In this document: piece by piece, positions 6,890 to 13,716 of the stretch | Position numbering within the stretch: position 1 is the first letter of the stretch | Layout: each line of letters begins with the position of its first letter | Assembly: GCA_002371625.1 (NCBI GenBank) | Contig: DFFV01000114.1 | Location: forward strand, 1 to 15,843 | From: Ruminococcus sp. UBA3767 | GTDB lineage: Bacteria > Bacillota > Clostridia > Oscillospirales > Ruminococcaceae | Length of the DNA: 15,843 bases | Direction of reading: 5' to 3' | The notes under the pieces: generated by a model | Database searches by the model: none | What the model saw: only the letters and a program-made list of their open reading frames with translations | What the model was told of the DNA's origin: nothing | Made by a program: the position numbers and the translations under genes

Positions 6890-8176
6890 TTATATAACTG
6901 CTCTGCCGTAGCGCCAGCAATTGTGCGGCGCATCATCTGCTACGGGAACGCTGCCCCAGCGATAGCGCAGCCTGTTCCAATAGTTTGGCTTGAAAGGTGT
7001 TTCCGCCTGTTCATCGCTTTCATCACTTTGCTGCGCCGTTTCAGGCTGCAGCGGCAGCTCAGGGTATGTTGGCTCAGGTCTTGCCTTAACAGCGCTGTAT
7101 ATAGCAGCTCTCTCGGCTATCCGCTCGGTCACAGGGCGAACGGAGCCCTTATGCTTGTCCGCTTCCTCTGCCGCAGGCGGTGTATATATAACATCATCTG
7201 CCGTAAATTCGGGTATTATTTCCGCTTCACCGACCGCTTCCGCCGGTTCGACCTCGGGGTTCATTTCCTCTGGCTGTGCTTCTTCGGTGACCTGCTCAGC
7301 CTCGACCTCGGGGATAGTTTCCTCAGGCTGTGTTTCTTCGGCGACCTGCTCAGTCTCGACCTCGGGGATAATCTCCTCGGGCTGTGCTTCTTCGGCGACC
7401 TGTTCAGTCTCGACCTCGGGGATAGTTTCCTCGGGCTTTTCCTCCTCGTCACGTCCGCCGCCTGCTATCCTGCGCTTTGAACGCTCGCTGAACTCTATCT
7501 GCGTGTTATCGTCATTCAGGCGTATCCTGCCCGACTTTGTTAGCTCAAGTATCGCAAGGAATGTTGCGACCTTCTCGCTCTTGCTGGTCATTCCGTCATA
7601 TATATGCGAAAGGTCGCACACACCAACGGTATACAGCTTTTTAAGTATATAAACTATCTTTGAACCGACAGATACTACTTTATATGATACTATCGGGCTG
7701 AATATCTTTGCATTTATCGGCTTTTCGTTCCTTGCCTTTTCCGAAAGCCCCAGGTACGCTTCAAGAAGTATCTGCGCATCGTGCTCACGGGTATATGTTT
7801 TATCAACAGGCACAGGCTCGGGCTTTCTTACAAATATCTCTCCGCCTGCATATTTTTCAGCCAGCATCGCAGCGAGCAGCTTGCACTGAGAGTATTCTAT
7901 CAGCCGTCCTTCAAGCTCTTTTTTAAGCTCCTGCGCTTCCTCATCCTGCGGAAGCAGCGAAACAGTTTTGATATATATCAGCCGTGCTGCCATTTCAAGA
8001 AATTCCGCAGCATCCTCAAGATCCTCATGATCGAGCTGATGCATATATTCCAGATACTGCTCCAGCAGCAGCGATATCTCAATATCGTGGATATTCAGTT
8101 TATGCTTTGAGATAAGATGAAGCAGCAGATCCAGCGGCCCTTCAAACATATCCAGCTTGAACTGTGCGCAAGACAT
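6890..8176 (-). CDS. scpA: segregation and condensation protein A with long acidic repeat tail
   Basis: The kleisin subunit of the SMC-ScpAB condensin. Residues 1-235 are a normal ScpA: the N-terminal FEGPLDLLLHLI helix that binds SMC, LEDAAEFLEMAARLIYIKT, and a C-terminal winged helix (about 170-235, IVYILKKLYTV... FLAILELTKSGRI). A typical ScpA ends near here at about 250 residues; this one continues to 428. The tail has four 18-residue acidic repeats (248-319, consensus PEETIPEVETEQVAEEAQ), then a linker and a distinct end rich in Trp, Arg and Tyr (398-428, NYWNRLRYRWGSV and HNCWRYGR). The tail is in frame with no stop. Start ATG at 8176 follows AAAGGA. It lies 27 bases after the M50 protease gene. 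Confidence 0.95.
   Translation of the reverse strand: MSCAQFKLDMFEGPLDLLLHLISKHKLNIHDIEISLLLEQYLEYMHQLDHEDLEDAAEFLEMAARLIYIKTVSLLPQDEEAQELKKELEGRLIEYSQCKLLAAMLAEKYAGGEIFVRKPEPVPVDKTYTREHDAQILLEAYLGLSEKARNEKPINAKIFSPIVSYKVVSVGSKIVYILKKLYTVGVCDLSHIYDGMTSKSEKVATFLAILELTKSGRIRLNDDNTQIEFSERSKRRIAGGGRDEEEKPEETIPEVETEQVAEEAQPEEIIPEVETEQVAEETQPEETIPEVEAEQVTEEAQPEEMNPEVEPAEAVGEAEIIPEFTADDVIYTPPAAEEADKHKGSVRPVTERIAERAAIYSAVKARPEPTYPELPLQPETAQQSDESDEQAETPFKPNYWNRLRYRWGSVPVADDAPHNCWRYGRAVI
7251..7437. repeat. 54-bp tandem repeat inside scpA (about 3.5 copies)
   Basis: Copies begin at 7251, 7305, 7359 and 7413, exactly 54 bases apart, each opening with ACCTCGGGG on the plus strand. The central copies differ at only a few bases; a more decayed copy seems to precede 7251. 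The period is a multiple of three, so copy changes keep the ScpA frame. It encodes the acidic 18-residue repeats of the ScpA tail. Confidence 0.9.
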
Positions 8177-8203
8177 TTGCAGTCTTTCCTTTCAATCATC
8201 GGT

Positions 8204-8869
8204 TTAATTCAGTATTGCCCTCATTATCGGATCTACCCAGAAGGTCAGCTTATCCAGCACCCACATCAATCCGTAATTCATATAGCCCAGCGGTTTATTA
8301 AGAAGTCCCGAAAATACAAGGACCGCAAACCCGATCATAATGTATAATCCATACTGCTCTATCTTCCGGTCAAACTTATAGCTTGTGAAATAACCGATTA
8401 TCTTTGAACCGTCAAGCGGCGGAACAGGGATAAGATTGAACAGCGCAAGCCCAAGGTTTATCGTTGCAAAATAATAGAACAGCACCGAGAGCCAGTAGGC
8501 AACGTCTGTAAGGTTGACTTCATAAATATGCCTTATCACCTTGTAGATGATAACTCCTATAAGTGCGGCTATAACATTTGCGATAGGACCTGCTGCGGCG
8601 CTGAGTGCCATACCCTTTCTCGGCTTTTTGAAATAGTTGGGATTGACCTGTACCGGTCTTCCCCAGCCAAACCCGGAAAGAAATATCAACAGTGCACCTA
8701 TCGGATCTATATGGTTGAACGGGTTGAGGTTGAGCCTGTTCTGCATTCTCGGGGTAACATCGCCCATTTTGGTCGCAGACCATGCGTGAGCAAATTCATG
8801 CAGCGGAATGACCATAAAAATGACCATCAGCCTCGCTCCGTATTTAAGTATATCGCCGGTATCAAGCAT
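8204..8869 (-). CDS. M50-family site-2 protease (membrane metalloprotease)
   Basis: A 221-residue intramembrane zinc protease. The metal motif H24-E-F-A-H28 lies in the first membrane helix and the third ligand is D153 in [10 protein letters not shown]; four to five further hydrophobic segments are visible. It is the short form, without PDZ or CBS domains, related to B. subtilis YwhC and to the SREBP/SpoIVFB class; the substrate is unknown. The in-frame TTG at 8893 would add eight residues, but the ATG at 8869 follows GAGGAG by about ten bases and I prefer it. It is the first gene of the scp run, directly behind a strong promoter, and M50 proteases commonly sit next to scpA in Clostridia. Confidence 0.92.
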   Translation of the reverse strand: MLDTGDILKYGARLMVIFMVIPLHEFAHAWSATKMGDVTPRMQNRLNLNPFNHIDPIGALLIFLSGFGWGRPVQVNPNYFKKPRKGMALSAAAGPIANVIAALIGVIIYKVIRHIYEVNLTDVAYWLSVLFYYFATINLGLALFNLIPVPPLDGSKIIGYFTSYKFDRKIEQYGLYIMIGFAVLVFSGLLNKPLGYMNYGLMWVLDKLTFWVDPIMRAILN

Positions 8870-8922
8870 CTTACGAACGCTCCTCTTTATCAACTATTAT
8901 AAATGTAAACATACCACGATTT

Positions 8923-8951
8923 ATTATACACTATTTTGCGTAAGATTTCAA
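8923..8951 (-). promoter_or_regulatory. sigma-A-type promoter of the M50-scpAB-rluB run
   Basis: On the minus strand, TTGAAA (8946-8951), a 17-base spacer and TATAAT (8923-8928). The start would fall near 8916, about 47 bases before the ATG at 8869. No equally good promoter is seen inside the eight-gene run, so it may serve the whole operon. Confidence 0.8.
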
Positions 8952-9021
8952 GTATTATTGCATTGTTTTAGCAACAAGATATTAACTTTTTGTGATTTTC
9001 AGAAAAAATTCAAAAAAACGC

Positions 9022-9050
9022 TTGCATTTTTCTTTCGAGTGTGATATAAT
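9022..9050 (+). promoter_or_regulatory. sigma-A-type promoter of rpmB
   Basis: TTGCAT (9022-9027), a 17-base spacer and TATAAT (9045-9050). Transcription should start near 9057, about 40 bases before the rpmB ATG. It diverges from the M50 promoter 70 bases away, and the A/T-rich stretch between them holds nothing else I can name. Confidence 0.85.
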
Positions 9051-9081
9051 ACCTTATGTTGCGAATTAAGTAATGTACAAA

Positions 9082-9087
9082 AGGAGG
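9082..9087 (+). promoter_or_regulatory. ribosome binding site fixing the rpmB start
   Basis: AGGAGG within AAAAGGAGGTG, nine bases before the ATG at 9097. It lies inside a longer frame opening at 9073 and rules that longer start out. Confidence 0.9.
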
Positions 9088-9096
9088 TGCAAACTG

Positions 9097-9282
9097 ATGG
9101 CAAAGTGTGAAATTTGCGGAAAGGGTGTAACTTTCGGTATTAAGGTTTCCCACTCTCACAGAAGATCTAACAGAACATGGAAGCCGAACGTAAAGAGAGT
9201 AAAGGCTATTGTAAACGGTACTCCTTGTCATGTTTACGCTTGCTCAAGATGCTTGCGTTCCGGAAAGGTCGAGAGAGCCTGA
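9097..9282 (+). CDS. rpmB: 50S ribosomal protein L28
   Basis: A 61-residue L28 of the large ribosomal subunit. It begins MAKCEICGKGVTFGIKVSHS and holds the basic RRSNRTWKPN segment that binds rRNA. Two CxxC pairs (C4/C7 and C49/C52) form the zinc-ribbon version of L28, as opposed to the cysteine-free versions some bacteria carry. The gene is monocistronic, with its own promoter and a strong terminator. Confidence 0.98.
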   Translation: MAKCEICGKGVTFGIKVSHSHRRSNRTWKPNVKRVKAIVNGTPCHVYACSRCLRSGKVERA

Positions 9283-9313
9283 CCTTATCCCTTTTAAGCT
9301 GATAAGTAAAATC

Positions 9314-9338
9314 AGACCGGTCTTACCGGTCTTTTTTT
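9314..9338 (+). terminator. intrinsic terminator of rpmB
   Basis: Stem AGACCGG / CCGGTCT (7 bp, loop TCTTA) followed directly by a run of T residues up to 9338, about 30 bases after the rpmB stop. Confidence 0.9.
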
Positions 9339-9359
9339 GCGCCATTTTTTTAATATGAC

Positions 9360-9403
9360 AAAAAAGCTGCCCTGCATTCATTTGTGCAGAGCAGCTTATT
9401 TTT
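9360..9403 (-). terminator. intrinsic terminator of the LTA synthase gene, probably bidirectional
   Basis: A 13-bp stem (9364-9376 with 9385-9397; one G-T wobble) and 8-base loop. A/T runs flank both sides, so it can stop the minus-strand LTA synthase transcript just after its TAA at 9403-9405 and back up the rpmB terminator on the plus strand. Confidence 0.85.
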
Positions 9404-11880
9404 TAAACTGCGTATGAGTAACGGTTGCTTTTTATTGAAGGCGGTGTGAACGGCGTATCGGTCTCTCCGGTGTTATTGCTCTTTTTATCACCGCTGCCGC
9501 TGAAGCCTTCCTCGGTCTTGTTTATCATATCAAAATAGATAATAGCGTTTGAAATATTGATCCTTTCGTCTGTATAATCAGAATACTTCTTGATATACTC
9601 CTTGGATACCCTGTCGTTGTTGGTCAGCTTTTCAACTGCCGCCTTGCTGAACTCGGGATCCTCGGTCGTCTTGAAGGTAGCCTTTATCCTGTCGTTATAA
9701 AGCGGTGAAGGCTCATCCTTGAATATCTGGTTGCAGGAAGCATACTTAGCAACATTGCGGTACTTGGTAATGTCAAAATAAGTATCCTTCTGGTTATCGT
9801 AGTAAACTGTATCGGTAACAAAGTTTCCGTTAGGGAATATCACAACATTCTCCTCACCCTTGGGGATAGAGAATATATCGTGTCCCAGGGCATACTTGTT
9901 CTCAAAGCCCATCATATTGCCGATCGTCGGCTGAACATCGTACATACCCATTACTTTGTCCACCTTGCAAGGCTCATAGCCGCCCTGCTTGGACCAGATT
10001 ATAAGCGGGACCTTTCTATTGACGTTATAACAGAAAGGATCAACAGGGATATATCCCGGATCGCTCTCAGAAAGCGTCTTATCGTTGAACGGATCATAGT
10101 TGTAATAGAAATCGAACTCGCTTTCCTTTACCTTTGCATCGTGATCTCCGTAGAGAACTATTACCGTATTTTCCAGCAGTCCTTCCTTGTCCATATCGCC
10201 AAGGAGCTGTCCTATCGCCTCATCGGCATAATGCACGGATTTATAGTAAGAACCGAGCTTTCTTCCTTCAAGGAAAGGCGCACTGACTTCATCATATCTG
10301 CCCGTTTCCTCATTGTATTTCTTATACTTGAAATCCACCTTGAAATCGCTGACTCTCTCGATATCCGTGAACGGAGTGTGGTTTGTGAGCATCAGCATCT
10401 CAGCCATCCAGTTCTTGTTGTTCTTATCTATATCCTTTATGATCGGTATAGCCTGCCTGAACATTGATTTATCCGAAAGACCAAGACCTATCGTTTCATC
10501 AATGTTGAAGTCGGTGGATGAATTGTAGAATCTATCGTAGCCGTAGGATTTATGCACATTCAGTCTGTTCCAGTAGGAACCGTTGTTGCCGTGCATACTG
10601 AATACATAGTAGTCCTTTTCCTTCAGCAGCTTCTGTGTTGTGGTATAATCTCTGTCCCAGTAGTTTATCGCAACAGTTCCGCTTGATGCAGGCATGAGCG
10701 ATGTAGACAGCGTAAATTCGGTATCAGATGTCGTTCCGACACTTTCCTGCGCATAGAAATTGGTAAAATAGATACCCTCTCTTGCGAGCTTGTTGATAGT
10801 CGGGGTAAGAGGTTCGCCGTTCATATATGTATCAAGGGTAAAGCCCTGTATACTTTCCGCATGGATAAACATTATGTTCTTGCCGGTGAACATATTTGAA
10901 TACTTATTCTTCTTTACCTGCGCACTTGCTTCCTCAATGTTCTTGTTATCATAGAACTTATTGAAAAGCTCCTCGCTCTCGGTATATCCGAATATCATAT
11001 TCAGCTGCGCATTTGTGCAGGAAACGATATCACTTACATGATAAGTATAAAGTCCGAATGTTGCAAGCACATATTCTCTGTTCCACTGCTTCTGAAGTCT
11101 TGAGTAGTCAGTCGTGGTGAGCATAGTTGCGCATATACCAAGGAAACCCAGACCCGTGCCGAATGTTGCAAGGGCGCTTATCCTGCGGTGCTTTTTGGTT
11201 CTTACCTGCGCAAGATAATCCTTGTTTCTCCTCTTTACGAGGATATAGCAAACTATCAGAGCCGGTATCGACCATAGGAACAGCAGATCCTTAGGCTCCA
11301 TGATATTCTTTGTGACAGCATCCATAACGCCGCCGAGCTGTGAAGCTGTGGAAATGAGCGAGATGGACATGAACGATTTATAGTTGGTGTAATAGATCGA
11401 GTTTCCTGCGCTGATGACCGCAAAGATTATCGTAAGCACGAGCAGATAAATAAACTGCCTTTTGCGCTTTTTGGCAAGCACACCTATCGAACCGAATACA
11501 AGGCAGGCGCCTATATCCGCAAGCAGAGGCTTTACCTGATTGTAGTTGAACTTTACAGTGAAAGCTCTGAGCAGGAACGCATTGAGCACGGACGATATTA
11601 TAAATATCACCACGAGCATATTTTCTTCAAAGAAATCATGGATCGTTCTGCCTACGGCAAATACAACTCCCTTTACGCCCTTTGCTCTCTTTATTTCCTT
11701 TTCTTTCTTTTCCTCAGTTTCGGCTTCTTTGCTGTCTATTGCTTCTGCTTCGGCTATTTCGGCTATTTCGGCAGCTTCCTTTTCATTTTCCTTTGCTGCT
11801 TGTGTTTCTTTCTTTTCTATAGCTTCTATTTCATTCTTTTCTGTCTTAGCTTTTTTTGATGCTTTTTTATTTTTTGACAT
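9403..11880 (-). CDS. lipoteichoic acid synthase-family sulfatase-fold membrane enzyme
   Basis: An 825-residue membrane protein that would polymerise glycerol-phosphate onto a glycolipid anchor outside the membrane. Residues 1-68 are a highly charged Lys/Glu/Ala cytoplasmic extension, followed by about five membrane helices (88-107, 119-135, 143-160, 199-215, 236-256). The extracellular sulfatase-like domain starts near 333: metal ligand E342 in FIHAESIQGF, catalytic T384 in ESVGTTSDTEF, SMHGNNGSYWNR (428-439) and a YGDHD metal motif. The C-terminal ~150 residues extend past the catalytic core. An in-frame TAA lies just before the ATG, which fixes the start; AGGAGG is unusually far, 14 bases upstream. 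Single gene with own promoter and terminator. Related glycan phosphotransferases cannot be excluded. Confidence 0.9.
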   Translation of the reverse strand: MSKNKKASKKAKTEKNEIEAIEKKETQAAKENEKEAAEIAEIAEAEAIDSKEAETEEKKEKEIKRAKGVKGVVFAVGRTIHDFFEENMLVVIFIISSVLNAFLLRAFTVKFNYNQVKPLLADIGACLVFGSIGVLAKKRKRQFIYLLVLTIIFAVISAGNSIYYTNYKSFMSISLISTASQLGGVMDAVTKNIMEPKDLLFLWSIPALIVCYILVKRRNKDYLAQVRTKKHRRISALATFGTGLGFLGICATMLTTTDYSRLQKQWNREYVLATFGLYTYHVSDIVSCTNAQLNMIFGYTESEELFNKFYDNKNIEEASAQVKKNKYSNMFTGKNIMFIHAESIQGFTLDTYMNGEPLTPTINKLAREGIYFTNFYAQESVGTTSDTEFTLSTSLMPASSGTVAINYWDRDYTTTQKLLKEKDYYVFSMHGNNGSYWNRLNVHKSYGYDRFYNSSTDFNIDETIGLGLSDKSMFRQAIPIIKDIDKNNKNWMAEMLMLTNHTPFTDIERVSDFKVDFKYKKYNEETGRYDEVSAPFLEGRKLGSYYKSVHYADEAIGQLLGDMDKEGLLENTVIVLYGDHDAKVKESEFDFYYNYDPFNDKTLSESDPGYIPVDPFCYNVNRKVPLIIWSKQGGYEPCKVDKVMGMYDVQPTIGNMMGFENKYALGHDIFSIPKGEENVVIFPNGNFVTDTVYYDNQKDTYFDITKYRNVAKYASCNQIFKDEPSPLYNDRIKATFKTTEDPEFSKAAVEKLTNNDRVSKEYIKKYSDYTDERINISNAIIYFDMINKTEEGFSGSGDKKSNNTGETDTPFTPPSIKSNRYSYAV

Positions 11881-11894
11881 AGCTTAGAATAATG

Positions 11895-11900
11895 CCTCCT
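11895..11900 (-). promoter_or_regulatory. distant ribosome binding site of the LTA synthase gene
   Basis: AGGAGG on the minus strand, 14 bases before the only possible ATG (11880). The spacing is longer than the usual 5-9 bases, which may lower translation. Confidence 0.6.
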
Positions 11901-11937
11901 CATCTTTATCCGTCTTATAAATATATCTTTTGTTCAG

Positions 11938-11966
11938 TAACTGGCAATGTCCTTTGATATCAGTTA
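11938..11966. promoter_or_regulatory. short inverted repeat in the LTA synthase leader
   Basis: TAACTG-N17-CAGTTA lies in the roughly 100-base untranslated leader between the promoter and the LTA synthase start. It could be an operator or a weak RNA stem; chance occurrence is possible at this length. Confidence 0.3.
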
Positions 11967-11988
11967 AAATTCCGATAATACAGTAATT

Positions 11989-12017
11989 ATTATAATATCG
12001 CCACGCATAAAAGTCAA
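11989..12017 (-). promoter_or_regulatory. sigma-A-type promoter of the LTA synthase gene
   Basis: On the minus strand, TTGACT (12012-12017), a 17-base spacer and TATAAT (11989-11994). The start near 11982 gives a leader of about 100 bases, longer than those of the other genes here. Confidence 0.8.
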
Positions 12018-12212
12018 TATATTGCCGGTTATTTTATAACTTTCAACAAAAATACGATAATGCTGCGGCTGTTTTTATCAGACAAATGCACACACGCCTG
12101 CCATTTGTGAAAAACAGGTGAAAGCACCTGCCGATTTGTTCAGATAGCTCAATAAATCTCAAACGGTTTGATTAAAAATATACAAGCCTACAAAGTTTTA
12201 AAACATGGCAAA
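12018..12212. other. non-coding gap between divergent promoters, with several inverted repeats
   Basis: About 195 bases with no open frame worth calling. They contain ACAAATG (12082-12088) with CATTTGT (12102-12108), a 6-bp hairpin CAGGTG-AAAG-CACCTG (12115-12130), a direct repeat CCTGCC(G)ATTTGT at 12097-12108 and 12127-12139, and the palindrome GTTTTAAAAC (12195-12204). The elements lie outside both transcripts as predicted, so binding sites for regulators are likelier than leader structures. A small RNA cannot be excluded. Confidence 0.5.
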
Positions 12213-12235
12213 AAAATGTTGATAAAAAACATTTT
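12213..12235. promoter_or_regulatory. inverted repeat overlapping the HAD-phosphatase promoter (candidate operator)
   Basis: AAAATGTT-N7-AACATTTT, two perfect 8-base arms. The left arm overlaps the -35 hexamer (12219-12224) and the right arm lies in the spacer, a position where a bound repressor would block RNA polymerase. The arms are A/T-rich, so chance is not excluded. Confidence 0.45.
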
Positions 12236-12247
12236 ATATACTATAAT
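12219..12247 (+). promoter_or_regulatory. sigma-A-type promoter of the Cof-type phosphatase gene
   Basis: TTGATA (12219-12224), a 17-base spacer and TATAAT (12242-12247). Transcription should begin about 23 bases before the ATG, just ahead of a GGAGG site at 12266-12270. Confidence 0.85.
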
Positions 12248-12276
12248 TATCTCAGTTAAAGGAACGGAGGAAGAAT

Positions 12277-13059
12277 ATGATTAAGCTGATTGCTACCGAT
12301 ATGGACGGTACACTTCTTGACGACAGCAAAAATCTCCCTGCAAATTTTGAAGACGTTATCAGCGCATTAAGGCGCAAGAACATCAAGTTCGTTATCTCAA
12401 GCGGACGCAGCTTCAGTGCACTTAAAAAGCAGTTCGGCTCGCACCTTGAGGATCTGATCTTTATCTGCGACAACGGCGCATACATAGTTATCGGCGGTGA
12501 GGTCGCACACATTTCCGTTATCCCTCAGCAGACTGTCAACAGCATTGTTGATATGTGCGAGGAAAAGGGCTACACAGCTATCCTGTGCGGAAAGAAAGGT
12601 GCTTGGCACGATTCCGCAAAGGCGCAGTACAACTCCGAGATAGCCGCATATTACAACGACTGCAACTTTGTTGACGACCTGCATGACAGGGACGATGAGT
12701 TCTTCAAAATAGCTATCTACAACGAAAACGGCTTTACCGAATCACAGTATGACGATCTTTGTGAGCGCTTCACCGACAACACAGTTCAGCTTTCGGGCAA
12801 ATACTGGGTAGACATAATGAACAAGGGCGTAAACAAGGGCGCTGCGCTTTCGGGTATATGCAACAGGCTCGGCGTTGGCTATAACAATGTCATGGCTTTC
12901 GGCGATTACCTTAACGATGTTGATATGCTCGGCTGTGCTTATTACAGCTTTGCGATGTCAAATGCGCACAATACCGTTAAACAGGCAGCCAACTTCATCA
13001 CAGGTTCAAACAACGATAACAGCGTGATGAAAGAGGTAAAAAAGTACTGCCTGCAATAA
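12277..13059 (+). CDS. Cof-type HAD-IIB phosphatase
   Basis: A 260-residue cytoplasmic haloacid dehalogenase-type phosphatase of the Cof subfamily, acting on small phosphorylated metabolites such as sugar phosphates or flavin nucleotides. Motif I is D8-M-D10-GTLLDD, motif II is SSGRS (41-45), motif III lysine is K187 in NKGVNKGAAL, and motif IV is GDYLNDVDM with D210 and D214. The type IIB cap lies between motifs II and III. The length is typical. The start ATG at 12277 follows GGAGG by six bases. It is monocistronic with its own promoter and a strong terminator. The substrate cannot be told from sequence, and neighbours give no hint. Confidence 0.93.
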   Translation: MIKLIATDMDGTLLDDSKNLPANFEDVISALRRKNIKFVISSGRSFSALKKQFGSHLEDLIFICDNGAYIVIGGEVAHISVIPQQTVNSIVDMCEEKGYTAILCGKKGAWHDSAKAQYNSEIAAYYNDCNFVDDLHDRDDEFFKIAIYNENGFTESQYDDLCERFTDNTVQLSGKYWVDIMNKGVNKGAALSGICNRLGVGYNNVMAFGDYLNDVDMLGCAYYSFAMSNAHNTVKQAANFITGSNNDNSVMKEVKKYCLQ

Positions 13060-13072
13060 TAAGCTGATGATA

Positions 13073-13106
13073 AACTGTGCTGCCGGCAAGGCGGCGCAGT
13101 TTTTTT
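13073..13106 (+). terminator. intrinsic terminator of the HAD gene, shared with the convergent gene
   Basis: A 12-bp stem (13073-13084 with 13090-13101, two wobble pairs, loop GGCAA) followed by seven T residues. It lies between two convergent genes. On the minus strand the hairpin also follows the stop of the flavoprotein gene but with only a poor U-run. Confidence 0.9.
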
Positions 13107-13644
13107 ATATCTCTTTGCAGAATCCTTTCAGCTCATCAGCTCTGTGCAAAAGCGCTTGCCTGTTTTCAACGCTGCAAAACCCGATGTGACCGCAGCATTG
13201 TATCTCAAGGTGTCCGTAAAAGTGCTCGATAGTCTGTATAAGGCGCTCACATTCCTTCATATTAGGTCCAGTCCTGAGAACGACGGCATAGCCCTTTTTA
13301 CCTGCGCTAAGGCTTGCGTGCGGCTCGTGGGTGTTGCTGTAAGGCGTGCAGCGGTCAATGAAAGCCTTGAACTGCCCGGGTACGTCCGCCCAGTAGGAAG
13401 GCGCAGCACAAATAATAACATCAGCAGCTTCAAATTCCGCCATTAGCTGCTGTGCACCGTCGGTAATAACGCATTTTGCTGTGTTGTGGCAACTGCGGCA
13501 GCCCTTGCAATAGGCAATGCTATAATCGTCGATGCAGACCTGTTTTGTTTCATATTTTCGTGAAAGCTCAGCTGCAATAATGTTTGTAATCTCCGCAGTA
13601 GCTCCGTCCCTGACGGGTGAACAATTGATGATAAGTGCTTTCAT
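13105..13644 (-). CDS. flavodoxin-fold NAD(P)H-dependent FMN reductase / iron-sulfur flavoprotein-like
   Basis: A 179-residue flavodoxin-like oxidoreductase. The N-terminal strand and loop LIINCSPVRDGAT bind the FMN phosphate; CAAPSYWADVPGQFKAFIDR (79-98) is the second flavin-contacting segment of the NADPH-dependent FMN reductase family. Cysteines 46, 49, 52 and 58 give a CX2CX2CX5C pattern as in iron-sulfur flavoproteins, which could hold a 4Fe-4S cluster, though many clostridial relatives with a similar pattern have no proven cluster. The start ATG at 13644 follows GGGAGG. It shares the strand of the polyamine operon, but a hairpin separates them. The physiological electron acceptor is unknown. 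Confidence 0.88.
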   Translation of the reverse strand: MKALIINCSPVRDGATAEITNIIAAELSRKYETKQVCIDDYSIAYCKGCRSCHNTAKCVITDGAQQLMAEFEAADVIICAAPSYWADVPGQFKAFIDRCTPYSNTHEPHASLSAGKKGYAVVLRTGPNMKECERLIQTIEHFYGHLEIQCCGHIGFCSVENRQALLHRADELKGFCKEI

Positions 13645-13678
13645 TACGATTACCTCCCGTTAATAATAAGTATATAAC

Positions 13679-13711
13679 AAATTCCTCTCCGCAAAATGCA
13701 GAAAGGAATTT
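13679..13711 (-). terminator. hairpin after nspC (likely terminator)
   Basis: A 14-bp stem with wobbles (13679-13692 with 13698-13711, 5-base loop) begins six bases after the nspC stop on the minus strand. The following bases (GTTATATA) are only moderately U-rich, so some read-through into the flavoprotein gene is possible. On the plus strand the U-run is better, but no plus-strand gene ends here. Confidence 0.55.
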
Positions 13712-13716
13712 TTGTT

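Noticed and set aside
7251..7437. Could the evenly spaced repeats be a CRISPR array?
   Set aside because: Units are contiguous with no unique spacers, have a codon-multiple period and encode protein repeats in frame with scpA.
6923..7652. Plus-strand open frames with repeats across the scpA tail
   Set aside because: They are shadows of the 54-bp repeat, which stays open in several frames. The minus-strand frame is continuous with a genuine ScpA.
9010..9231. Minus-strand frame antisense to rpmB
   Set aside because: Complete overlap with the unmistakable L28 gene and its promoter; no ribosome site or family features.
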